Made by a program: the position numbers and the translations under genes. A stretch of DNA of 64,000 nucleotides from Desmodesmus armatus (lineage: Eukaryota > Chlorophyta > Chlorophyceae > Sphaeropleales > Scenedesmaceae), in the NCBI GenBank assembly GCA_007449985.2, contig VIIQ02000006.1:124001-188000 (forward strand), given 5' to 3'. Each line of letters starts with the position of its first letter. Within the stretch, counting starts at the first letter, position 1. Shown here in pieces: positions 23,415-36,101 of this stretch. The notes under the pieces were generated by a model. The model saw nothing but the letters and a program-made list of their open reading frames with translations, did no database searches and was not told where the DNA came from.

Positions 23415-26400
23415 TTAGTCCTGGTATTCCAAGGATGCCTCATAGCTGTCCATGGCATCGTCGATGTAGTCATCCGTCTCCTGAAGGCCTGTGTAGGTGC
23501 CCACACCAGGGTGACGCGACTCCTGCAGCACAACAGCAGCGGAACACCAGCCAGCAACATAGCGCACAGCAGGTTTGTGACTGGTGCTGCTTGGACAGGG
23601 ACCAGCGACCCTGACAGCAGGCGCAACTGTGATGGATGTGTGTTGAAAGTAAGCTTGCAGACTCGCACACTGCTTCGCACGTGCCCCGGAGAGCCACCCG
23701 ATGCTGTTGGAGGAGTCGTGACACTGCAGAGGAATTACTGGCTGTTGTGGTTACTGCTATGAGCTGTGCTAGCTGTCAACACCAAGCAGCTGCTGCAACC
23801 CCACCCACTGCATTCTAGTCACGCCCCCTTCCACACCCACACAGCCAACCACTATCCTGCATCGTGTCGCTGGCTGGCTGGCAAGGGTTCCTGCAGCTAG
23901 CTGCAAGTATTCCGTGCAGTGTCATACCAGCCTGGCAGGGTGAAACAGCTCAGGTACTCACTGCCACGATCTTCTGGATCTCCTCCTGGCTCTGCAGGCC
24001 AGCAGGCAGCGGCTGCGGGTGGTCATTCATCTCCTTCACACCAGGCGGCAGGTTCTTGTTGTACCAGGGGTGGTCATAGATCTGGCGGCAGCAGGCGGCG
24101 GCGGCGGCAGGAGAGGAGGGAAGCAGAACGTCAAGCACACTGCTTGGCAACTTGCTAAAAGACCTAGCAAACTTTGCTAGCAACAACAGCGCATGCTCTC
24201 TTTGGGGTGATGCAGTCAGACAGTCATCAGCGAATGGCTTGGTTCAATGGCAGCAAGGCTGCACAAGTGGTTCGACAAAGTCAGCTACAGATGACGAGCA
24301 GCCAGTACCCATCACCCCTCCAACCTCCGAAGCATCTGCGCAACAACTTGAGATTTATCACAATGCATGTACACAGCAGCAGTCACGCAAATGCATGCTA
24401 GCAGTCACATGACACATGTGCCAGCAGCCAAAGCCTGCGCCATTCGCACCTGCTGTATGTTGATGCGTGAGCCTGGGTCTGCCACCAGCACCTTCTTCAG
24501 CAGGTCATGGCCCTCGGGCGACAGCTTGATGTGGCTGGGTATGTGGTAGTCGACCTTCAGGATGCGCTGCAGGACACAACCACACACACCCCAACATTCA
24601 TGAAAGTTGTGTGCCTGAACATGCATATATGAGCAACGTTCGTAGACATGCCTCACACCTGCCACTTCATTAAATTTTCATGCCAGGCGGACATGCCAGG
24701 CACACCATGGCTGCTGGGTCACGCCTCTGCAACCAATCTCCAACTAAACGCGCAACCCCGAGCTCCAAGTGCTGCATCATCTGTGACTTTTGAATTGAAA
24801 TCAGGACCGGCGAGCATTCAACCCAGCTGCCTGGTGACATCAACCAGCCAGCACTGTGGCTAAAGGTAGGGCACCCCAAGATACCTGAATCATCTTCTGC
24901 AGCTTTTGTGAGTCTGTCTTGTCCTCTGGCCGCTCAAAGGGATACGCCCCCACCAGCATCACGTACAGCATCACCCCGCAGCTCCATATGTCTGCCACCT
25001 GCACAGCAACACCCAGCAACAACAGCACCCCCGATAGCCTGATGCGCTGCCACTGTCACGTCTTCGTTGAAAGATGCATGGCTGCAGCACAACCATGAGT
25101 ACAACCAGCACTTTGGGAGCTCATGACAAATGAGACGTAGGCTAGTCCTGCTGGCATTGCAGCCTGGGATCTTGGCTTGTCAAGAGTGCCTGGAAGACAC
25201 CGCACACAACCAACATCCCAGGCTGCAATGCCTGCGGGAGAAGCCTACGCCTCCCGGGTCATAGGCTCCAAACATGCAGCTGCACAGGCAATGCTGTGAG
25301 CGACCACTGTGGGCGCCAACCTCAACCCAACATGCCATGTATGCACTGCATCTCCTGCACCCCCATGGTCGGCCTAGTGCCTCATTGCTGCCACAACTGG
25401 TGCCATAGCTGCTGCAACACTGCTGCTGCACAGGGCCCCATTGCTGCCCTCACCTTGCCATCATAGGTCTTCCCACGCGTTGTGAGGATGACCTCTGGTG
25501 CCAAGTAGGCTGGTGTGCCCACTCTGCTGCCTGGTGCTGACTGGAACTTCTCGTGCTGCGCAGTAAAACGGACGGAAACAACCACACAGCAACAGCAAGA
25601 AGGGTTTGCAACATCCACGTGTGACACCGCTGCCAACTGCCACACCATGTTCCACACCCCTAGACCCCCGGACCAGCCAACACCAACACTGTACTACCAT
25701 GATGCAGAGGGCTGTGCAACCCTTGTGATAGCCACCACACACCGTCTGGCAGACACTGACCCAGCGCAAGGTTTGTACTGAACACACTGACGCACAATGC
25801 AACAAACTGTGCATACCTTGGAGTAGCCAAAGTCACAGATCTTGACCAGTGGCCGAGGGCTGCTGTCCAGCAGCGTGTTTTCAAGCTTGATGTCGCGGTT
25901 CACCACACCCTGCAGGACACACCACAGGCAGACAGAGGTGGAGCACAACTGCAGGGCACCAACACTGTGCTTTTGATACTGCTGAAAAGCCTGGTTCCTA
26001 ATTTGACCCATCCATGCTGAGCCGCAGCCCGCACGCTGCTGTGCTGGCAGCGGCTGCAGGATGTCCTGGTGCTGGGGTGAGCGCTGCAGGGCTTGCCGGT
26101 CGCAGCAACTGCAGCTGGGGCCAGCACGCGCAGCATGCCAACAATGCGACTGCTAGCATGTTGCGGCTGCTGTCCATGTCCTGTTAATCACTGCTGCAGT
26201 GGTTAGCTGCTGGTTTCCTGCTGCTGTTCTGACGGAATGCATGTGACGTGCCCTAGCTGCACCACACCCGCGTTATCCCAGCGCACCATTCTGTGGCAAT
26301 AGTCCAGCCCCACAATCAGCTGCTGGAAGAACCACCGAGCCTCCTCCTCCCTGAGCCCGTTCTTCTTCACAACATACTCGAACATGTCGCCGCCTGACGC

Positions 26401-27124
26401 AAACTCCATGGCAATGCCAAGGTGCTGGGGGGTCAGGAACACCTGCGGCAGCAGGCGCCAGCACACCGCCATGCCATGCATGCATGCAGTCACCAGGTTG
26501 TCGTTGCAAGGTTTTTTGATCCTCTATCAGACCCTTCCATGCCGTGGGGATGCAGGAAATGCACCAGGCACAGCAGTATGTTCTGGTCAAGTCCCACAGC
26601 GCTGCAGCTGGGCGCGATCCAGCTCACCTCCTTGAACTGCACGATGTGAGGGTGCACCAGGCACCTGTGATTGAGAATCTCACGCTCCACATACTTTGTG
26701 ACCTGCAGCAGGAGGACCAAGGTGGCCAGACCCCAGCTGGGTGACTGTGGATCATGCCAGGTGAGGCCAAGGAAGGCCGTGGGGTGCAGGCCAGCACAGA
26801 TAATGCTCAAACATGCAGGTATGAATGAGTTACACACCTTGTCCCCGCGTTCAATGAACTTGCACGCAATGAGCTCCCCTGTCTGCTTGTCTTTTGCCAG
26901 CATCACGAAGCCGAACGTGCCACTGTTGAGGTCACGGATCTGCACAAATAGACGAGCATCGTTTCAAGCCGGGCCACAGCACATGACGTAGGGAGGCCTC
27001 GAGCTCTTGCTCAGCACATACGATCCTGCCCCTGTGCACATACGGCCCTTGGCAGCCAAGCCCTTGCCTTTTCATAGCGTGGATGTCCCGTCAAAGGCTC
27101 TGGTTTGGGCCCACGCCCCTGCAT
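23415..27124 (-). CDS. SnRK2-type Ser/Thr protein kinase
   Basis: Ten exons, all phase 0 (27124-27068, 26939-26838, 26702-26628, 26442-26287, 25909-25817, 25555-25454, 24998-24885, 24566-24450, 24081-23962, 23522-23415), give 347 residues, close to plant SnRK2 length. Seen: glycine loop [11 protein letters not shown] (23-33), Lys46 in ACKFIE, alpha-C Glu61, catalytic loop [14 protein letters not shown] (132-145), CDFGYSK (155-161), activation loop ending GTPAYLAPE (174-182) and [14 protein letters not shown]. The CDFGYSK and ENTLLD stretches are SnRK2/OST1 signatures. The tail is acidic ([10 protein letters not shown]), as in SnRK2 C-termini. The HRD histidine is Asn134. Known role of the family: osmotic, nutrient and sulfur-stress signalling. 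The ATG is the first in frame upstream of HPRYEK. Intron 1 starts with GC (AAG|GCAAGG), and the protein joins seamlessly as HPRYEK-IRDLNSG. The ten junctions all restore conserved sequence, so the model is strong. Confidence 0.92.
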
Positions 27125-29403
27125 TGTGCCGTACTTTGCTGCAAAGCTGACTTGCTGTGACTTGTTTCTGCCCAGCTGTGCTGGTGTGGCGACAAGATAC
27201 ACTGTAAACGTAAACGCATGTGACCGCGATGTCCTGGTTCAACCATGTTCACCATCGTGTACCATGCGTCACAGCACCAGGTTACACTTTTTTGTGTTGA
27301 GGTTGTAGCAAAAGAATGCCTCACTTCCAGCCGCAGGATGATCAGTGAGGGTCGGAAACCCTGTGAGCAGCAAGCATGTGCTGCACACTGGAAGCACCTG
27401 CTGGCCTAGAGACAAAAATCCAGGCAGGACCCTGATGCAGGGTGGCAGCACTCAAGGAGCCATAGCACACCAAACTAACAGCGCCTGCATGCTACAAACA
27501 CTGCAGCGCAAGGCTCAGCAGCGTCTGCTGCAGCAGGCTGCGGTTGCATTCACATTCAGCTGAAGTCACCCCAACAAATGCGACACACACAGCTACACAC
27601 TGCTGCGATCGGGCAGCAGTCGATTGTACTGTCAGGACAGGCAGCAAAGCTAGCCAATGCCAAGGCCTGTCAACACTACCAAACAGGTTGGTGTTGTATC
27701 TTGGCACTGCAATGCAATGCAAGCAGGGCCAGATACGTCCAACGCAAGCGATAACAACACAACAGCAAGTCAGGATTAGGCATGTCTGCAAAACCATCAG
27801 CTAAATGAACAGTGTTGGGGGGTATACCACACAGCGTTTGCTGGGGTACTGCCGTCAGGGCCAGGAGAGCCATCATCACCACTGCTACCCCACCGCCAAG
27901 GGAGTTGGTCACACGCTAGTGCACACAAACAGTGCTGTGTCACTCGCAGTGGCCCCACCTCCAACAGAGGCAGGGCCAACAGCACCACACCCCCCGCAAC
28001 CCAAGACAACAAGGCAAACTGACAAAGCCACACTTTTCAGCTCTCATCATTACTCTCACATGCTCAGCACACGCCGCAGTCTTGTACAGCACACACAGCA
28101 CACTCACCCCACGCATTGCTGACGGCTTCAGCTGTGCCCTCGCAAACACAGGGCTTCCAAGCTCAACCACGGCCCCAGCCTCTATCTAACACTGCTCAAG
28201 CCCAAGGTCCACCAACCTCATCACACCCAGGCTACAGGCCCTCTCTCACAGATTAGGTATGGCAGCAGCCAGCATTATCATAACGCATGCAAGAACCTCG
28301 CAACAACCCCCCTACACAAAACATCACACCGTCAGGTGCATTGACAGCTTAGACAGCTGTAATGCAAGGACAAGGCCAAGCAGCAAAGGGCTGCACATAC
28401 CACCACTGCAGCTGTAGCCACCTGACTGTCGGCCCACAAGCACAGCAGGCACACACAAGCGTGTGAGAGACATCCAAGCTGCGATGACACCACCCCACAT
28501 CGCAGACAGTGTGCAGATAGCACAACAGCCACAGAGGCACAAACAACACGACACCCCTTCAGCCAAAGAGCGGTGTTGCAGTCATGGCAGTCATGACAAG
28601 GCAAGGACCTTGCGCACCTTCCTGAGTCAGATAACACGCAGCGCACAAGCATGGCGCATATGTGGGCGTCGCCACAGCCTGCCATGTTGACCACACAAAC
28701 AACCCTGCACGACCATGTTCGTGGCCGTCCGCACCGCTGCTGGTCCCAATTGGCTCAGCCGCCACTCCTGCAGGGTACGGCCTAAAGCTGCGCAAGCAAA
28801 AAGTGCGATCCGACTAGCACAACAAGGTGTGACAAACAAGTACCTCACGATACGATGCCAAAGCGCACAGCGTATCACGCCGCTGCTGCACAGTGCGGTT
28901 GAATTGCAAACAGCCTCTTCAGGCCAAGCAACTTTGCCAAGCAGTCAAATCTACAGTGAGTAGTCTGTACAGACCAAGCAGTAAGCTCCGCAAGCCCGAG
29001 AAACAGCTTCAAAACGTGAGCAAGCGTCAGAGGGCCTCAAAGGCGGGCCAATAGCCCAGCCAGCCTCTGGTCACTGCAAGGTGTGCAGTGCATGTCCTCC
29101 AGACGCAACCACTGCACACAACCAAGTGCGCAAAACCCTGCGCGGGCACCCCATTCCCTGGTCGACCTCTGTGTAGGGCAACCCAACAGCAACATTCTTA
29201 CCCCCATGATGGGGGACACCACAGCGGCACCCAAAAGGGCCTCTGTGTTCGGCAAGCAAGAACTGCACCACCTGCATGTACGCAACGCACACACAGCGCG
29301 AGCTGCTCCAAACACCATACGTCACCAAGCTACATGCATGCTTCAAGAACAGGCATCCCAGGCCCAGGCCCAGTCACCCTACCCCAGCAGTGTGCCTGTG
29401 ACC
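27125..29403. other. Intergenic: kinase promoter and bZIP 3' UTR
   Basis: The kinase 5' flank and the bZIP 3' flank share this 2.3-kb stretch, both genes being on the minus strand. The sequence is rich in short CA/CAC runs. Open frames on both strands are short and unlike any family I know. A minus-strand TGTAA occurs at 27282-27286, far from the bZIP stop. No gene is supported. Confidence 0.5.
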
Positions 29404-31585
29404 TTACGCCCCATGCTCGCCGCCAGCAGCACTCTGTGGTGTGTGGGCAGCCCAGTTGCCACGGGCAGCCACCAGCCAGTTCACATTGGCCATGATCTCT
29501 GCAGAAACAGTCCCGCCAAGCTCTCCAACCTGCAGGACACAGACAGGCAATGGGCAAGACATAACATCAAGTGAGACGCACGTTGCAAGGACAACACTCA
29601 AAGGCTGTGCCACGGTCCAACATCATTATGCATAGCAGGGCATGCCTGCAGATCACGCCAGCCTGGCACCTGCACTGAGCGCACATTTGACAGCCAAAAG
29701 GGACACTGCCAAACTTCACCACATTGTGCAGCCTGTAACTAATCAACTGACAATCAAAGTGGAGAACCCACCTGTGCAGCCAGGGCAGAGGAGTCGCCTG
29801 CCATCATGTCGATGATGCTGCGCAGCTGCTGCACCTCAGCCTCCAGGGTGGCGTTCTTGGTTTGCAGTGCCCCTGCGGCAACCTCCAGGTCTCCCACACG
29901 GCGTGCCAACATGTTGGCCTCCTCGGCCTTGCGCTGACGGCTGCGGCGCGCTGACTCACGGTTGGACTGCTGGCGGCGCAGGCGCTTGATCTGCTGCTTG
30001 GTCTGCGGCAGGACGGCAAGAAACACAGTGGTGAGGACCTGTGCAGACGGTCAGTAGTACTGATGCACACAGCTGAACAGGGTATGCCATGCATGAGTGC
30101 CAAACCCTGCACAGCCTCTTGCTGCACACATGGCCAAGCTGACTGCAGGCTGACGGTCACGCATTCAGGAGCAACAAGCAGGCATGTGCAGAGGAGTAAC
30201 TAGTGGCGACCACACAACTGATCAACACTACATCAATGTTCGACCATCCAAGCAAAAAGGTTTGCACCTTTGCATAGTCGACATGCAGCACCACTGTCTA
30301 TTGATGGTAACTCACCAGTGGCTTGCCGTCCTCATTCACCAGTGGGAAGGACATGCCCAGGCTGTCACCCTCATCCGCGCCGCTGCTGCTGGGAGCTGGG
30401 GTGCGCTGGCGAGCCCTGCTGCCTCCCCTGGCGCCCCGGCCACCAGTGGCACCTGTCTCAGGCTGCACCGACAGAGCCCCACCCAGGCTGCCTGATGCAT
30501 AGGCTGCCAGCAGCATGCCCTGGTCCTGCTGCTGCTCCTGGTCTCCCAGCACAGGGTCGTCAAAGGACTCCTCCTCTGCCACTGCTGCTGCCAGGTTTGC
30601 CAGGTCTGTGAGGGAGGCGCTGGCAGGGACGTGCTGCATGGGCGCCTGGCTGTTGCGCCTCTTCTTGGCTGAGGGAGGGCGGCCCGCTGCTGCTGCTGCT
30701 GGAGACACTGCTGCTGCCGCCATTACTGCTGCTTCTTGAGAGTCCTGCTTGTACAAGCACATGGAGCAGGCAGCACAGCACAACGGAGTCCTTCAGCCGC
30801 CCATCAAAAACAGAGGGATGGCCCTGTCCCACCCGATCTTGTGATCTATTTCAAAAAGACAGCAATGGCAGAGGGTGACATGACATGGCGTGCATGCCCA
30901 GGTGACCACACACCAGCCCTGCACATTGGGATCTGCATCTATGCCCCGCTGCTAGTTGAAGCTGACCGCAAAGTCATCATTGCGGCAGTCATACCTGTGA
31001 TGAGCCTGCCTGGCGCTTCCTTGGGCGCCTGCTGCCAGGTGGACTGCGGGCAGCAGAGATCGACGGCTGCTGCGACTGCTGCACCACCTCCTCATCAGCT
31101 TGCTGCCCATAACCCTCATCTTCATCCTCTGCTTCTGCTGCCTCCTGCCCATTGGGGCCTAGGGCACTGGGATCCAGTGCAGCTGGTTGTTGAGCAGCCT
31201 TGAACAAAGGCCCCTCCAGCAGGCCCTGCAGACCCGACAGGACTGCTGCATAGGGGTTTGCAGACCCATCAGGCTGTGGTACACTCACCCCGTTGCCGCT
31301 GGCCTGCAGGAACACATGTGGAGCAGGAGCTGAGCTGTCAGCAGAAACAGCATGCTGACACCACCGCAGCTCGCGGGGAAAGCAGGAAAGCGCATCAAAT
31401 GATTCTACTTGACAGAATTTCACATGCATCAAATTGCGGCAAGCGCGCACCTGCTCTGCAATTCCTCTTGTCTCGCCTGGCAGTGGCTGCTGATGAGTCG
31501 CTAGGCCAGCCAGCTGAAATGCAGCTTTCCACTGAGCAAGATGTGACGAATACTCCACTGCAACAGTTTCCATCTCAACAGACAT
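29404..31585 (-). CDS. bZIP transcription factor, GBF-like
   Basis: Five phase-0 exons (31585-31451, 31303-30995, 30744-30316, 30002-29772, 29529-29404) give 409 residues. The DNA-binding region is on exon 4: KRLRRQQSNRESARRSRQRK, with Asn305 and Arg313 in the invariant N-x7-R spacing, and the first zipper leucine nine residues on at 323 (Leu-Val-Leu-Leu heptads to about 355). This is the plant G-box-binding (group G/A) type of basic region. Upstream lies a disordered, acidic-to-basic stretch (EAAEAEDEDEGYGQQADEE, then SRRPRKRQ) and a basic GRPPSAKKRRNS patch that could be a nuclear localisation signal. After the zipper, exon 5 encodes VGELGGTVSAEIMANVNWLV. Start: the ATG at 31585 (MSVEMETVAVEYSS) opens the frame; another in-frame ATG is four codons later. 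Likely a nuclear homo- or heterodimer binding ACGT-core elements (family knowledge). The target genes cannot be told from the sequence. Confidence 0.88.
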
Positions 31586-31979
31586 TTGTATTTGCGCCGC
31601 TGTCCCTGTCCTCCGTGGCGTTGCCTGGTGCAGGAGCCAACAACGACTTGTCCTCACTGTTTTCGTAGTTGCAATCGCAATACCAACGAAGTACCCTGTG
31701 AGGCCTGCTGCCTGGCATTCTCCAGCACAAGTGGGAGCTTAGGGCTTAGCTTGGGGCTTTGAGAAACAACTGACTGTGGTTGAACATTGAAGACCTCTGG
31801 ATGATTGTGTCACTTAGACGTTTCTTCTTGTAGACACCCACACTTGCTCTTGCCCCCTTGAGCCCTCAAATTGGTGCCAGCCTGTCACCCTCCAGTGACA
31901 GCTCACCCCACCCTCTGCACAGCCAAGGCTAGGTCACGTTTGCTGGGTGTTCTTCAGTGACATCGCCACACACTGTTGA
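31586..31979. promoter_or_regulatory. Divergent promoter, bZIP / CWC2-like
   Basis: Only 394 bp separate the two start codons, so both 5' UTRs and the core promoters lie here. I see no clear TATA box or ACGT-core G-box (CACGTG) inside it; a CACGTTT occurs near 31936. Co-regulation is possible but not shown. Confidence 0.6.
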
Positions 31980-34659
31980 ATGAATGATGAACAGGCTGCT
32001 GTGGACCCAAAGCAGGACCTGTCAAAGCCAGCAAGGAAGCAGGTGAGAACTGGCGGCAGGTGCTGGGGACCATCCTTATGATAAATCCCGAGGGAGTTTG
32101 TGACAGGGGTGGAAATTTGCTGCCTTGTTTCCAGTACCTCAGTCACAGAAACACGTCAGCTGCCGCTGCTTACATACCTGCTTGCCCCCACCACACCCTG
32201 TGCTGGCTTGTGCTGGCTTGTAATCACCGTTCCCTTACCACATCAGGTGCCTGGCCCAGTCACCACAGGGCCCCAGAGGAACTCCTCTGGGAAGGCTGAC
32301 GTGAACATATGGTCAGGCAGGCAGCTTGGGCCCAGAGGAGAGCGGGGCAGCAAGGAGGGGCGTCGGCAGCAGCCCTCGGCGTACCGTTGCAAGCCCGTCC
32401 TTGACAGCGGCAAGACCAAAGGAAGCCAGGGCAGTGTGGACACTTTTTGCATCTTCTTTGCAAAGTAGGTATTAGTAATCCTTTCTGCTGCAAGGCGTGT
32501 GTGCCATGGCCCAACACATACCAATTTTCTGGTCCTGATGACGTGTATCTGCTTGATGCAATGCAAGTCTGGTGCCCCAGTGTGACTACCACCCAATGCC
32601 TATTGCAGCATCTTTGCATCTCATTGTTTGACCTGCACACAACCCGGTGCATGCAAAGCCACAGCCTGCTGTGCAGCAGGTGCGCACATGACACAGGCTG
32701 TGCGTTTGCTGGTGCCGGTGCTGCTGCAGGGGGATGTGTTCCCAGGGCCCAGACTGTCCCTACCTGCACCGCCTACCCACCTCAGCAGACGACGCAGCCA
32801 TGGCCAGGAACATCAGCATGGACATCTTTGGGCGGGAAAAGACGCCGGCAGATTCCAGGTCATACAAAAAGGGTGCCGGTTCATACGAGCTGGACATGAC
32901 AACACTGTATGTCCACTATGGAGGAGCCGGCCATTATGCTGTGCCTCAGCTGCGGCACTTGCTCCTGCAGGTGGGCCATACAAGTGCTGTCTTGCCTAGT
33001 GCTCACCATGCGCACAATTGCTACGTGCTTTGCAGAACGCTGCCTGGGTTTGCATGCTGATACGAACAAGTGCTTGCATAAGACACCTCAACACCACCTG
33101 CAGGAGCACAAACCTGGGCGGATCATTGCTGGATGGATGGCTTGGCTTGATAGCGTGCACTTCCAAAGCTGCCTCAGCACCTGCATCACACCATGAAAGG
33201 CCTTGTCACAGCCACCCACCGAGTGACGTGGCTCCTGCTGGGCTGCTGCACTGCAGAACTTTGGCGAGTTTGGTCCCGTGCGTCACATCCACATCGTGCC
33301 TGCAAAGACGATTGCCTTCATCAGGTTCCACTGGCGTGTCAGTGCTGAGTTTGCCAGGGAGGCCATGGACCAGCAGCAGCTCACAGGATCAACACTCAAT
33401 GAGGTGGGTACTGACCGACCAACCGACCCATGTGTGGCCGTAAGCACGGGGAGACTGTGCTGCACAGTAGGCAAGATGTTCCAAGGTGCAATGAAATGGT
33501 GTTGGCTGAGGGTGTGCTGGCCCACTGCCTGCTGTGAACCTGTGTTTGGCACATTGGTTGCATGAACGGTCGGTTGTATGCATGACATGTTGGCTATTCT
33601 CAACAGGGCGGTCCAGCACGCACATGGGGGTCAACAGGTTGTGGCGATAGGCATCAGGGGACCTGTTTCACACTAAGATTGTACAAGCCACCCCCCTGAT
33701 CGGCGCCACTAGCATAGAGGCCAGGCCGCTGCTTGTCTTCGGTGGCTCCCTGAAGACAGCCGCACTCCTGCCTTGTGCCCCCACAGGTGCTGTCGGTGCG
33801 TTGGGCGTACGATGACCCCAACCCTGTAGCCGTCGTGGGGCGCAAGCGGCAGGCCCTGGATGCTATGGAGGCAGCTGCCATGTCAGCATGGGACGCACTG
33901 CCGCCAGAGGAGAAGCGTGCACGGCTGGCACTGGCTCACCAGGCACGAGCACAGCGCGTGTCAGCTGTTGCCAGCGCCCTCCCTGAGCCGCTGATGGCGG
34001 CATCTGCGGCAGGGGCAGGTGAATACGCAGCTGACGACAGCTTTGATGCCTGGAGGGCCCTTAGCAGCGGCAGCAGTGTACACCTGCAGGAGCAGGGCTG
34101 GCAGCAGCCAGCTGCAGCAGCAGCAGGTGCAGCGGGTGCGGCACACCCTGGGGCAGGCGTCTTGCAGCAGCAGCAGCAGGTGCAGGATGTTACACAGGGG
34201 ACATGTGCTGAGGGCGTTGTTGACGCCCAGGATGCTGCTGCGGCTTGGCAGGAGTACTATGCAAAGTGGGGTCAGCACCAGCAGCAGCAGGGAGAGCAGG
34301 AGGAGGGGCAAAGCGCTGCCGGGCACCAGGCAGTGGGGGCGCAGGCCTCGGGCCAGGGAGGCAGTTGGTTTCAGGGCTGGCGGCAGCGGCACAAGCCTCA
34401 CACATTTGCGGACGCCGTGGAAGCTGCTGCAGGGGCAGGTGGTGCTGCCGGCACGGCACCAGGAGGGGCCCAGCAGGGCGGCACTGCCCATGATTCTGGT
34501 GGCAGCGCTGGGGGTTTGGGGCTGCTGGCTGGCTATGGTAGTGACACTGACTCTGGTGATGCAGCGCCAGGCGTTCGCAGCTCTGAAAGCAGCAGGCAGC
34601 TGCCTGGTGCGGCTGCAGGCCCTGCACCTATACCTGAGCAGGTCCAGCAGCCTCCATAG
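31980..34659 (+). CDS. CWC2: CWC2-like pre-mRNA splicing factor (CCCH zinc finger plus RRM)
   Basis: Five exons (31980-32042, 32247-32464, 32730-32970, 33257-33403, 33787-34659) encode 513 residues. Order: a short N-terminus with the conserved NIW of the Torus domain; a CCCH finger FCIFFAKGMCSQGPDCPYLH with the exact C-x7-C-x5-C-x3-H spacing (finger completed by the junction GCA AA|G GGG ATG); IFGREK, the 'FGR.+' motif that follows the finger in Cwc2; an RRM with TTLYVHYGG as RNP2-like strand and IAFIRFHWRVSAEFAREAM as RNP1-like strand; then VRWAYDDPNPV, the family signature. Known role: Cwc2 contacts U6 snRNA and the intron in the catalytic spliceosome as part of the NineTeen complex. The C-terminal 250 residues are Gln/Ala/Gly-rich and probably disordered. 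Start: first exon ATG at 31980, chosen because its GTGAGA donor joins in frame. The plant equivalents are CCCH proteins with the same order. Confidence 0.9.
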
Positions 34660-36101
34660 CGCTTACCAGGGATAGGTACAGGTGGTAGCATTTGAAACAA
34701 AGGCTTGGTGCTCTGATAATTTCATGCAGCACCATGCTGCTGTCTGCACGACTGTTCAATTGCGCCTGCTGCCTGTAGGGGGTCTTGACTACCTGTGACA
34801 AGTGCTGTAGCAGAGGTCAACACCTGTGTATTCAAAATGTCTAGCTCGGCAGATATATTTTACTTGTCAGTGGGGCAAACTGTTATCCCCTTCAGTGTGC
34901 CAAACCCATTGAAATGCAGATGGATGCTCTACCACGGTAAGAGATGGCATGGTTGTGCTGCTGCAGGTACAGGTGGTGCAAGTACTTGTCATTCAAAATA
35001 GGGATCGAGTTCAGGAGAACGTGCACGTTATACAAGTGGCGGCCCCAAGGGCACATTTGATAATCGACGTCACCACATGCAATGCAGTGCCAATGCAGCA
35101 AATTCCCATATGTCATCCCCGTGCAGCTTTCTGGCCTGTTCCTCCTTGCCTAGACAGACTGGGGGTGTGGTTTCCTGTTGGAGGTACAGTAACATCGAGG
35201 CAGGAGGTTGAGGCTGTCTTGACAGGTCGAGAGGGCACACAGATCATACAGGTGGCGGCTCCTTGCATTCGTTTGCACGTCAGCATCCTCTGCTGAAGCT
35301 GTGTGTTTGGTGGGACTACTAGTGCGCCACTGCGGCCTTCTACTGTTTGCGCACCAGCGGGATCTCATAATTCTGAGTTACTTGTTGTCGGCAATGATTA
35401 ACCATCGCGGTTCATGGCGTTTCCTCCAACGGGTGGCAAGCCGCAAACCCCCCTGTTCGGATCAGGCTGATCCACTGGGTGTGTCGTACAGGTGTCATGA
35501 GGAACACAGCTCAGTCAGGCAGACAAGTTCATCAATACTTTGTTTCTCATAACCTTCCAAGTAGGTATGCATTGTATGGTCATCCGTCCTTGTCTCTTGC
35601 ACTGACATCACAGTCTGTACGGGCACACACCAACCCTCGAACTGTTAATATATTGTTGATTGCTGTTGAAATCTGAGTCTACTTGAGCAGCCGGACAAGC
35701 ACGGGATGCCACAAGTTCAAAGCAGCAGCAAGCAGCAAAGCAGCCATCATGGCGCCAGAGCTGCACATGTCGGACAGAGATGGTGATTCCACCATGTCCA
35801 GCCCAGGCCAACCACAGCCATCCAACGATCATGCTAGCATTGGGCTTCTGCTGCAGCTTCCTGGACACCTTGAGATACAGTGAGTTCGCTGTCAGCTTCC
35901 CTACTAGCCAGTGACCATGAACCCGCTGTCTCCTCACCCCACCCACCTGTCTCAAGTCAAGTCGTCTGCTACGATGCACCCCATGCCACCGTCAGGCAAT
36001 GCAGCCCCTGCCCAATCTCGTGTGTTCAACCTTTTCCAGCAGACTTGCAACTGCTGCCTAGCCAGCTATCTCAGTGGCAGTCCCAGCCTTGATCGCAAGC
36101 A
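34660..36101. other. Intergenic region after CWC2-like gene
   Basis: AT-richer than its surroundings. No conserved reading frame. Two loosely similar stretches (about 35026-35070 and 35236-35275, sharing a core ATACA.GTGGCGGC) may be a decayed duplication. I found no TGTAA near the CWC2-like stop, so its 3' end is undefined. Confidence 0.4.

Noticed and set aside
27544..28963. Several 70-120-codon frames on both strands
   Set aside because: Low-complexity, CA-rich, mutually overlapping, with no motif or splice evidence.
34795..35676. Possible gene between the CWC2-like and membrane protein genes
   Set aside because: Short, AT-richer frames with no conserved motif; the weak internal duplication does not code.
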